A DNA stretch of 5,860 nt, taken from the NCBI GenBank assembly GCA_003221375.1, contig QHRI01000153.1:1-5860 (forward strand), written 5' to 3'. The position numbers were made by a program, and so were the translations under genes. Shown piece by piece: positions 1-5,860 of the stretch; within the stretch, counting starts at the first letter, position 1; each line of letters starts with the position of its first letter. The notes beneath the pieces were generated by a model. That model worked only from the letters and a program-made list of their open reading frames with translations. It did not search any database and was not told where the DNA came from. Origin of the DNA: Verrucomicrobiota bacterium. Lineage in GTDB: Bacteria; Verrucomicrobiota; Verrucomicrobiia; Chthoniobacterales; UBA10450.

Positions 1-29
1 GTTGTAACATTGTCGCGCAGAAAGTAGCC

Positions 30-1125
30 ATGACCGAGCCGTCCAAGTTTCATCAGCCCGCGCCCATGGAGGGAAGGGGCGCGTACAATCGAAGCTCGTT
101 CGTGCAAGCGGCTGGTTCGTTGCCTGCGGTGGCGCTTTTGGAACGTGCAGCTCACGCGGTGGGCCTGCCGCCATCACCGGAACCAGTTTTCATCGCGGAC
201 TACGGTTCATCTGAAGGACACAATTCACTTCCGCCAATGGCTGCGGCAATCAACGCACTCCGGGAGCGCGTTGGCCACGAGCGCGCGATCTTCATCTTCC
301 ATACCGACTTGCCTGGCAACGATTTCACAGCGCTGTTCCAAACACTGGCCAACGACCCCAATAGCTACCTTCGTAACGACCTCGCTGCATTCGCTGCGGC
401 GTTGGGACGCTCTTACTACCAGCAGATCCTGCCAGCGGTCCAGCGTCACGCTGGGGTGGAGCGCCTGGGCGGTTCAGTGGCTTAGCCGCGCGCCGTGTGC
501 GATTCCGGACCAGGTGCAGGTTGCCTATAGCCATGACGCCGCTACTCGCAGTGTCTTTGCCGAACAAGCAGCGGAAGACTGGCGAACGTTTCTCGCAATG
601 CGCAGTCGCGAGCTTTGTTTTGGAGGCCGGTTAGTCGTGTTAACCATGGCGACTGATGATAATAGTGACTTTGGCTATCGACCAGTCGTGGATGCGTTAT
701 ATGGGACGCTCACCGACATGGTCGATCGCGGTTTCATTCAGACGGAAGAGCTGCACCGAATGGTAATTCCTACCTTCGGTCGAACCAGAGCGCAATTGTT
801 GGAACCATTCGCGAAAAGCGGACGTTGTGCCGATCTGTCGATTGAGGATTTCGAATTGTTCCACGGAGAAGATCGCATCTGGAATGAGTTCGAGGCAAGT
901 GGTGACGCTCAGGCATTCGGCGCGCAGTGGGCTGCGTTTTGTCGGGCGTCGGTATTCCCGACACTTGCGGCCAGCGTGGATAACACGCCGGATGACACGC
1001 GCCCCGCCAGGTTCATGGATCAGTTGGAAGCCGGTATGACTGAACGCCTCTCGGCAGCGCCAGTGCGAATGACGATACCTCTCGCGCAGATGACGCTGGT
1101 CAAGGCGAATGCGTCCGCTTCCTAA
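30..1125 (+). pseudogene. SABATH-family SAM-dependent carboxyl methyltransferase, frameshifted
   Basis: This is a homologue of the plant-type SABATH methyltransferases (Methyltransf_7), which move a methyl group from S-adenosylmethionine to carboxyl groups of small acids such as salicylate, benzoate, jasmonate or indole-acetate; the substrate here cannot be told. The first frame (30-485) carries the SAM-binding motif ADYGSSEGHNSL (residues 56-67) and HTDLPGNDF (91-99). It then loses homology after QQILPA (131-136). The second frame picks up at about 439 with SSVTLGWSAWAVQWLSRAP, the family's SxxxLxWLS segment, and continues without a stop through RELCFGGRLVVLTMA, FGYRPVVDALY and IPTFGR to the stop at 1123-1125. 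Dropping one G of the GG at 437-438 rejoins the frames into about 364 residues, the normal family length. About 225 intact codons downstream suggest either a very recent mutation or a sequencing error. The ATG at 30 has no clear Shine-Dalgarno sequence, and the frame is open to the left edge, so an upstream start is possible. Confidence 0.85.
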
Positions 1126-1160
1126 AGCACAGATTGCTGGTGCAGTAGGGATGCCATGCG

Positions 1161-3443
1161 TTAGTCCGCGAGTTTTCCGCGCAAAACAGTGAGCGAAAAT
1201 GGCGGAAGGTCATAGAATTGAGCTGCCTTTTGAGTAACACGCGCGGGCGGGAAGCTCCGAAGTGGATAGCCGCTTAGTCCATCGTCGTGCCAGAGATACT
1301 GCTTACGGGAGAACTGAATAACATCGACGTCGCCTGCAAAGCGCACTTGCTGCCCTGCTTTGACGATATTGAACTGTACATCCAGGCGAGCTGTGCGCTT
1401 GGCGTCTTTGTTGATTGCGAGAAGGGCCCACTGCTTGTCTGGTCGCCGCACCGCATACACAGTGACGGGAGAGGATGAAGTCGGCGTGGTAGGGCGGGTC
1501 ACTCCATGCACGCCGTCTTTCCTTTGCGTCACGGTTACGGGAAAGAGATCGTGTGTTTCATTTACCGGCTGCATCCATTCCTTTGTGATGAGTTGAGCGG
1601 CGTGATAAGCAGACAGACGATTCAACTGGTCGTTGTTCGGATTTAATTGAAGCATCATCAGGTTGCCCCAAGAACATTTGAGTTCGTCTTCGAGAAAGTT
1701 GGGCTCGTATCCATAGAGGTACGGCCGGGAGCCACCGAGTGTTAGAAACGTTCCAACTGTGTCTGCATCGAAGAGCGCGCCCTCGAGGTCCACCTCGTGG
1801 CGCCCAGCAAAAACAGAGTAGCCGTATTCGGTCATCAGCCATGGAATTTCTGTAGGAACGCCATCCGTTCGCAAGCTCGTCATCATTTGCCCCAGACGTC
1901 TCGGAGTTTGCAACAATTGAGAGGCCGCATCGGCGCAGATGTTGTCGAACGGATAAAACTCAAAGGAAAAGAAATCGAATGCGCATCCCGCATCACGAAC
2001 GTATTTCAGAAATCGGTTCATCCATGAACGATTGCCTGTTGCATCCGGCCATGTAAGAAGGTGGTCCTCGAAACTTTGCAGACTGGGTCCTCCGAGTTTC
2101 ACACGCGGATTCAGTGCAGCAAGCCGACGAGCAACCCCGGCGTAGAGCGCGGCGTAATCCTCTGGTGACGCCCATTGTCCATCGGGTTCTTCGCCGAGTT
2201 CAATTCCTTCCAAATCATAATGACGATGCAAGAGGTAATTGATCTCAGCCGTTGCGTTTTCCGGCGTGTCGTACAAAACGCCGACTGGAACAAGAACAGG
2301 CAAGCTGTTCGTTAGCGCGCTGCGCAGGACGAAATCGAGGCCCGGTTGCTCGATTTTGTAATCAATGTCCTCGGCCCGGTGCCAGGGATCGGCCGATGAT
2401 ACATAAACCATTGTCTGCCGATACCGATCAGCCGCATGACGGATGTAATCTTGGAAACCATTGTGATGATCGGTATTCCCAAGCTGAATCTCGCGAATCG
2501 CGAATCCGAGCCGGTCGCGAATGTCATTCGAAGTTTGCGCGCTTGTTTGCGAGGACTGGTTCATCACGACGCGCACGAAGCGCACCGGAAGCGCGTTTGC
2601 ACAGAGCCGAACAGATTCATTGCCGCCTGATCCGCGGTTGATCTTTCCGTTTGGAAAAAGGCGCCACTCATCTGTCCGGTCGGCGTGCAGGTGCATCGGG
2701 TCGTTTCCGCTCCAGTACTCGACCCTGTATTGCCGGGCGAACGGTGCACCCCAGTGAATCCGAATGCAGTCGATCGGTCTCGTGGCGCCCAGATCGATCA
2801 CCACCCATTGGGGATGTGTGTGCTCGGGTTTGGCGGTGAAATGGGAATCGAGATACGGATTACTTTTCCAAAACGATTCTTCATCGCCGTCCGCGATGCG
2901 TGAGTAACCGTCATCATTTGCTTGATCGATTGTGTTTCCGCGTCGCGGCAAACGGTAGCCGTAGGAAAGGTTAATCGGCTCAGCGAGCGAATCGTCCGAG
3001 GTCCAGTATCCACATTGATGAGCTGGATCGCTCCACGTGCCGCGCGAGTTCCAATGCCAGACTTCGCCAGCTAATTCAGTTCGTAACCGATACGTAAGTG
3101 GGCCAAATCCGGCAGATCGCATTTCGGCGATGTTCTTATCCGTGAACATCTTTGCGCACTCGCCCTGCTCGTGACCATCAACGCCCGCGCCTAATGCTTG
3201 AGGTGGGACGCACTGATTTACTGGGCGATCCGCGAGAACGACCGCAGAGACTGTAAGAGGTTTTTCATCGGCAGGCGCGTGTGATGCAAAATAGACAAAA
3301 CCGATGGCGGCAGACGAAAGCGCCGCGGGGACGTGGACGCACTCCAAAAGCTTTCGCAAAACGAAATTGATCGCTCGATGAATTTTGCACGGAGTGCTTT
3401 TCGAGCGCGATGCGTCCCCGCATCGCTTTGTGCTGTTTAACAT
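1161..3443 (-). CDS. Exported discoidin-domain (F5/8 type C) TIM-barrel glycosidase-like protein
   Basis: This is a 760-residue predicted secreted protein, probably a polysaccharide- or glycoside-acting enzyme. A basic N-terminus leads to a hydrophobic stretch (about 37-54, [17 protein letters not shown]), read as a signal peptide with cleavage near residue 55. Residues 84-130 ([12 protein letters not shown], then [17 protein letters not shown]) look like the first strands of a barrel. Residues about 175-322 are an F5/8 type C domain: [42 protein letters not shown] and FAIREIQLG. Residues 340-620 resume a barrel with two well-placed acidic sites: E419 in [10 protein letters not shown], a probable acid/base, and E539 in WLMTEYG, a probable nucleophile. 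Both follow the clan GH-A pattern. Residues 625-757 look like a beta-sandwich ending FSLTVLRG. I cannot assign a numbered GH family. The only Met before residue 99 is Met1, giving a long n-region of about 30 residues; TTG codons 29 or 33 are possible starts. No Shine-Dalgarno sequence is visible upstream. Confidence 0.85.
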   Translation of the reverse strand: MLNSTKRCGDASRSKSTPCKIHRAINFVLRKLLECVHVPAALSSAAIGFVYFASHAPADEKPLTVSAVVLADRPVNQCVPPQALGAGVDGHEQGECAKMFTDKNIAEMRSAGFGPLTYRLRTELAGEVWHWNSRGTWSDPAHQCGYWTSDDSLAEPINLSYGYRLPRRGNTIDQANDDGYSRIADGDEESFWKSNPYLDSHFTAKPEHTHPQWVVIDLGATRPIDCIRIHWGAPFARQYRVEYWSGNDPMHLHADRTDEWRLFPNGKINRGSGGNESVRLCANALPVRFVRVVMNQSSQTSAQTSNDIRDRLGFAIREIQLGNTDHHNGFQDYIRHAADRYRQTMVYVSSADPWHRAEDIDYKIEQPGLDFVLRSALTNSLPVLVPVGVLYDTPENATAEINYLLHRHYDLEGIELGEEPDGQWASPEDYAALYAGVARRLAALNPRVKLGGPSLQSFEDHLLTWPDATGNRSWMNRFLKYVRDAGCAFDFFSFEFYPFDNICADAASQLLQTPRRLGQMMTSLRTDGVPTEIPWLMTEYGYSVFAGRHEVDLEGALFDADTVGTFLTLGGSRPYLYGYEPNFLEDELKCSWGNLMMLQLNPNNDQLNRLSAYHAAQLITKEWMQPVNETHDLFPVTVTQRKDGVHGVTRPTTPTSSSPVTVYAVRRPDKQWALLAINKDAKRTARLDVQFNIVKAGQQVRFAGDVDVIQFSRKQYLWHDDGLSGYPLRSFPPARVTQKAAQFYDLPPFSLTVLRGKLAD

Positions 3444-3487
3444 GCGGACTTATTTGTGACGTCGTAATATAGCCCGGCTAAATCCTC
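3444..3487. promoter_or_regulatory. Divergent intergenic region with candidate -10 elements
   Basis: These 44 bases separate the start codons of the discoidin glycosidase (minus strand) and the GH26 lipoprotein (plus strand), so they should hold at least part of both promoters and leaders. The AT-rich core at 3465-3471 reads TAATATA on the plus strand. On the minus strand it gives TATATT, a 5/6 match to a sigma-70 -10 box, which would leave a leader of roughly 15 bases to the 3443 start. I see no convincing TTGACA-like -35 box on either strand, and no Shine-Dalgarno sequence before either ATG. A GACGTC palindrome at 3458-3463 could be part of an operator, but six bases are weak evidence. The calls are tentative, and an alternative-sigma promoter is equally possible. 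Confidence 0.3.
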
Positions 3488-4624
3488 ATGCTCGTTGACC
3501 TGAACTTGTCTCAGCCCTTACTAAAATCACTTCTTCCTGTTCTTGGCGTCGCGCTGCTCGTAGCAGGCTGCAAGAAACAGTCGGCTACGGCAGCCGTCGA
3601 TCGTAATGGTCCGGTCGAGGTAGTGGTTCCTGAACATGGCGCTTACACCGGGGCGTTCATGGACTTTGGCGACGCCGAGGACGACGTCACTCTTGAGACA
3701 ATCGAAGATTTCGAGCAGATGGTCGGCAAACATCAGGCCATCATCGCTTCGTCAAGCTATTGGGGAGAACAAAATTTTCCCACGGACAATCTCAATGTCA
3801 TCTGGCGGCACGGTTCGTTGCCGCTTGTCTTTTGGTCGCCTTGGGACAGGCCATATGAAGAAGATCATGGGCCGGACAAGTTTAGTTTGACGGAGATCCT
3901 TTTCGGCAGATGGGATTCGTACATCGACAAGTGGGCCGACGCCGCTCGGAATTTTGGTCATCCGATGATTGTCGTGTTTGCCGTCGAAATGAATGGCACC
4001 TGGTTTCCGTGGTCGGGGGCCTACTACGGCGGGGCGCAATGGGACAAAGAGAGCAACAATTGGAAAGGCCCGGAAACCTTTCGCAAAGCATTTCGATACG
4101 TCGTAGACCGTGTCCGCGCCCGCGGCGCTTCAAATATCAAATGGATGTTTCATACGAACAATTATCCCTATCCGTACGAAACCTGGAATTGCGCGCCGGC
4201 TTACTACCCGGGATCCGATTACGTCGATTGGCTCGGCCTGAGCGTTTACGGCCAACAATATAAGGACGAGCCGAACCCGGATATTCCTTCACTGGTGAAC
4301 TGGCCTTACGAGGAAATGTCCAGGCTCGATCCGCATAAACCAATCATGATTGCCGAATGGGCGACGGGCGAATTTCCGCACTCGGCAGAAGGCGGTGGAG
4401 TTGGCAAAGCCGACTGGACCAAGCAGGGGCTCAAGCTGTTTCGCACACGTTATCCGCGCATCAAGGCAGCAGTTTATTGGCATGAGCGTTGGCAAAACGC
4501 TGACGGATCCTACAGCAACCTACGCGTAAACTCTTCTGTCGAAGCACTCCGAGCGTACCGCGAAGGGGTCGCTAATCCAGTTTGGCTGGGAGATTTAATT
4601 CTGCGAGCGCTGCCGAAAAAGTGA
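3488..4624 (+). CDS. Glycoside hydrolase family 26 (beta-mannanase-like) lipoprotein
   Basis: This 378-residue protein is probably an endo-acting glycosidase anchored in the cell envelope. GH26 enzymes mostly cleave beta-1,4-mannans, with related members acting on mixed-linkage glucans or xylans. The N-terminus is a lipoprotein signal: K13, a hydrophobic core LLPVLGVALLV, and the lipobox VAGC with the lipidated cysteine at residue 28. The next residues, KK, give no clear inner-membrane retention signal. The catalytic barrel spans about 50-360. The acid/base is E167 in VEMNGTWFPWSG, matching the GH26 signature HEMNGxWxxW, and the nucleophile is E290 in PIMIAEWATGE. Conserved-looking aromatics surround them (YWG at 91-93, FWSPWDRPY at 115-123, VYWHERW at 329-335). 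One oddity is that the His normally just before the acid/base is V166 here (GTC at 3983-3985). No alternative Met occurs before residue 58, and no Shine-Dalgarno sequence is seen. The stop lies 6 bases before the sigma-factor frame, suggesting cotranscription. Confidence 0.88.
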   Translation: MLVDLNLSQPLLKSLLPVLGVALLVAGCKKQSATAAVDRNGPVEVVVPEHGAYTGAFMDFGDAEDDVTLETIEDFEQMVGKHQAIIASSSYWGEQNFPTDNLNVIWRHGSLPLVFWSPWDRPYEEDHGPDKFSLTEILFGRWDSYIDKWADAARNFGHPMIVVFAVEMNGTWFPWSGAYYGGAQWDKESNNWKGPETFRKAFRYVVDRVRARGASNIKWMFHTNNYPYPYETWNCAPAYYPGSDYVDWLGLSVYGQQYKDEPNPDIPSLVNWPYEEMSRLDPHKPIMIAEWATGEFPHSAEGGGVGKADWTKQGLKLFRTRYPRIKAAVYWHERWQNADGSYSNLRVNSSVEALRAYREGVANPVWLGDLILRALPKK

Positions 4625-4630
4625 TTTGTC

Positions 4631-5233
4631 ATGTCGAGCAAAAGTGTTGCGCCCAGCAGGGCGATGAAGGAGAAAAATTTCGATCACGTAGACAAATTCA
4701 TTGGTTGGCGGCGTCTTGCAGATAAAGACCGTGAAAAGGTCATGGACAACGTCGCCAGCCATGAAGATTGGAAAAGTTGCTTTTCAGAAATCGGGCCCGG
4801 CCTGCTGCTTTTCGCCCGGCAGTGGGCGCGATCGGCTGCTGATGCCGAAGACATTGTTCAGGAAGCTTTCGTCAAGTTCTGGCGACGAAACCACAAAATC
4901 AACAACCGCGCGCTGCTTTACGCCACGGTGCGTTCGATCGCTCTCGACTTCATACGTCGCGACAAACGCCGTGCTCGACGCGAAGCCACCGTTTTTGCCG
5001 AAGCTGATCCAACCGTCGAGCCTCAGTTTGCATGGGAAGATGAGGCGCAATCGGCGCTCGCTGCGGCGGTCGGATGCTTGCCACACGATCAACGTGAGGT
5101 GCTCGTCTTGAAAATCTGGAATGAACTCACTTTTAGCGAGATCGGTGAGGCACTTGGCATTTCTCAAAATACCGCCGCATCGCGATATCGATACGCGCTG
5201 GCTAACTTGAAGAAAAACCTGCAACCCCAATGA
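4631..5233 (+). CDS. ECF-type RNA polymerase sigma factor (sigma-70 family)
   Basis: This group-4 (ECF) sigma factor would direct RNA polymerase to a small regulon. Region 2 spans about 52-115, with the core-binding helix DAEDIVQEAFVKFWR (71-85) and the -10-recognising part LLYATVRSIALDFIRRDKRR (95-114). Region 4 spans about 142-197: LPHDQREVLVLKIWNELTF, then the helix-turn-helix FSEIGEALGISQNTAASRYRYAL. Regions 1 and 3 are absent, as expected for ECF factors. The start is uncertain. From 4631 the protein has 200 residues with a charged, unrecognised 37-residue N-terminus. Starting at Met38 (4742), just before the SHEDWKSCFSEIGP segment, gives 163 residues, the usual ECF length. A GAAAAGG stretch precedes 4742, but too close to be a good ribosome-binding site. 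The 3' end overlaps the next gene by four bases (ATGA), so translation is probably coupled. Its membrane-protein partner and the GH26 gene upstream suggest an envelope or carbohydrate signal; this is inference. Confidence 0.9.
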   Translation: MSSKSVAPSRAMKEKNFDHVDKFIGWRRLADKDREKVMDNVASHEDWKSCFSEIGPGLLLFARQWARSAADAEDIVQEAFVKFWRRNHKINNRALLYATVRSIALDFIRRDKRRARREATVFAEADPTVEPQFAWEDEAQSALAAAVGCLPHDQREVLVLKIWNELTFSEIGEALGISQNTAASRYRYALANLKKNLQPQ

Positions 5234-5769
5234 GCGATTTCTCCGAGCTTGAGAATGACTTGAAAGCGTTGCGACCAACACAGCCTTCGCCCGTGCTTTT
5301 TGAGCGCATCGAGGAAGCGATGGCCGATTGCAGGACAGGCGCTTCGCCTGCCAGACAACGGGAGCGGTCGCGCTATAATTGGTTGTCGTTAGGCTTTGGC
5401 CTCGCAGCCGCGGCTGTGGCGATCGTTCTGCTACTTGCGCGGATCAACACCGATCAAACGCGCAACGAAAACGCAGAAATCGCACAAGTTTCACCTTCGT
5501 CCCAAACAAGACCAGTCCTCCCTTCCGTTTCCGGTGTAAACGGCGAAGCGATGTCCTCGAACAAATTCATTTCCTCCGGCACGACTCAAGTTGTCTATAA
5601 TGAGCGCGACGAGGGCTTGCACTTTGCTGACGGCTCGCGCCAACCGTTGCGGCGTCTTCGCTATCGAACACAACAGACGTGGCAATGGCGTAATCCCTCC
5701 ACCGGCGCATCGCTTCGTGTTTCTTACCCCAGCGAGGAAGTTGTCCTGATTCCCGTTTCCGGCCAATGA
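5230..5769 (+). CDS. Putative membrane anti-sigma factor
   Basis: This 179-residue protein has no family I can name with certainty; the role is inferred from position and topology. Its ATG overlaps the sigma-factor stop (ATGA, 5230-5233), the classic arrangement for an ECF sigma factor and its anti-sigma factor. The cytoplasmic N-terminus (1-50) is short and amphipathic (FSELENDLKAL, PVLFERIEEAM) and could clasp the sigma factor. A single transmembrane segment follows at about 52-70 (LSLGFGLAAAAVAIVLLLA), flanked by an Arg-rich cytoplasmic side (ARQRERSRY). The exported half has a low-complexity Ser/Pro linker (about 86-118) and a compact C-terminal segment rich in aromatic and basic residues (DEGLHFADGSRQPLRRLRYR, then WQWRNPSTGASLRVSYPSEE). 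No HxxxCxxC zinc-binding motif is present, so it is not a ZAS-type anti-sigma factor. Residues 34-41 are encoded by a small palindrome that may be a repeat remnant. It could instead be a sensor protein without direct sigma-binding activity. Confidence 0.7.
   Translation: MSDFSELENDLKALRPTQPSPVLFERIEEAMADCRTGASPARQRERSRYNWLSLGFGLAAAAVAIVLLLARINTDQTRNENAEIAQVSPSSQTRPVLPSVSGVNGEAMSSNKFISSGTTQVVYNERDEGLHFADGSRQPLRRLRYRTQQTWQWRNPSTGASLRVSYPSEEVVLIPVSGQ
5333..5352. repeat. Short palindrome inside the anti-sigma gene (possible repeat-element remnant)
   Basis: CAGGCG (5336-5341) and CGCCTG (5345-5350) form a perfect six-base-pair stem around the three-base loop CTT, with a further G-C pair beyond one mismatch. 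It encodes CRTGASPAR in the cytoplasmic tail of the anti-sigma protein, between the helical N-terminus and the membrane segment. Planctomycete and verrucomicrobial genomes often carry dispersed palindromes of the ACAGGCG...CGCCTGT type, which give RTGVSPV-like peptides when translated. That comparison is from memory, and the single copy here does not prove it. Confidence 0.35.
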
Positions 5770-5774
5770 ACCTT

Positions 5775-5860
5775 TCGCTCCTAGTCTTATTCGTGCTCCT
5801 GCTCTTACTCAACCGGGAAAGCGAACGCCCTAATAAGCGGGAGCAAGAGCATAAGCATGA
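5775..5860. repeat. Hexanucleotide repeat forming an imperfect inverted repeat, running off the window
   Basis: Right after the anti-sigma stop, 5775-5810 holds six in-register hexamers that all end in TC (TCGCTC, CTAGTC, TTATTC, GTGCTC, CTGCTC, TTACTC). Read on the minus strand these are GAGTAA, GAGCAG, GAGCAC and so on. From 5835 the same unit appears on the plus strand (AAGCGG, GAGCAA, GAGCAT, AAGCAT) up to the window end. The 20-base arms 5791-5810 and 5841-5860 pair at 16 positions plus one G-U, around a 30-base loop. This could give a transcript-end hairpin for the operon, or be part of a dispersed low-complexity repeat. A reading frame from ATG 5766 through this stretch is Leu-rich only because the hexamers are in codon register. 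Confidence 0.6.

Noticed and set aside
145..435. The first third of the long plus-strand frame 145-1125 as genuine coding sequence.
   Set aside because: In this region the methyltransferase motifs are in the other frame (30-437); this frame becomes homologous only from about 439.
2252..2641. A 129-codon plus-strand open frame opposite the discoidin glycosidase gene.
   Set aside because: Its product is Arg/Cys-rich without motifs, while the minus strand encodes conserved discoidin and barrel segments over the same bases.
3368..3409. CGCTCGA...TCGAGCG inverted repeat near the start of the discoidin glycosidase gene.
   Set aside because: Seven-base arms separated by more than 20 bases inside a coding region, with no T-tract; such a match is expected by chance.
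4784..5281. A 165-codon minus-strand open frame opposite the sigma-factor gene.
   Set aside because: It lies wholly antisense to the clear ECF sigma domains and the anti-sigma start, and its translation shows no recognisable motif.
5766..5860. Open frame from ATG 5766 overlapping the anti-sigma stop (ATGA) and encoding a Leu-rich signal-like start, running off the window.
   Set aside because: The hydrophobic run comes from CTC/TTA/CTG codons of the hexamer repeat in codon register, and the ATGA arises simply because the last anti-sigma codon ends in A. After the Leu run the sequence is only charged repeat-derived residues. Sequence beyond the window could overturn this.

Overview
The window looks like chromosome of a soil-type Gram-negative bacterium, most likely Verrucomicrobiota (Chthoniobacterales-like). 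This is an inference. It rests on secreted or lipoprotein glycosidases, an ECF sigma/anti-sigma pair of a style I associate with that phylum, mixed moderately GC-rich codon use with few Shine-Dalgarno sequences, and a hexanucleotide repeat (GAGCAN-like units) at the right edge. No rRNA, tRNA, CRISPR array, transposase or phage gene is visible.

Layout. (1) 30-1125, + strand: a SABATH-family SAM-dependent carboxyl methyltransferase that would be complete (about 364 residues) except for one extra base near 438, which splits it into two frames. (2) 1161-3443, - strand: a 760-residue exported protein with a discoidin (F5/8 type C) domain, apparently inserted early in a clan-A-like TIM-barrel glycosidase, followed by a C-terminal beta-sandwich. 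It converges on the methyltransferase with only 35 bases between the two stops. (3) 3488-4624, + strand: a lipoprotein of glycoside hydrolase family 26 (beta-mannanase-like), divergent from gene 2 across a 44-base spacer. (4) 4631-5233 and 5230-5769, + strand: an ECF sigma factor and a single-pass membrane protein that is its probable anti-sigma factor, joined by an ATGA stop/start overlap. (5) 5775-5860: a hexamer-repeat region forming an imperfect inverted repeat and running off the window.

How the genes may work together. The two glycosidases are probably exported and could act on a complex polysaccharide, one through a carbohydrate-binding discoidin module and the other anchored to a membrane. 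The GH26 gene ends 6 bases before the longest sigma-factor frame, so GH26, sigma and anti-sigma may form one transcription unit. In that case the sigma factor could respond to an envelope or polysaccharide signal and control the glycosidases. This is inference from gene order. The methyltransferase looks functionally unrelated. No stretch over 300 bases lacks a gene.
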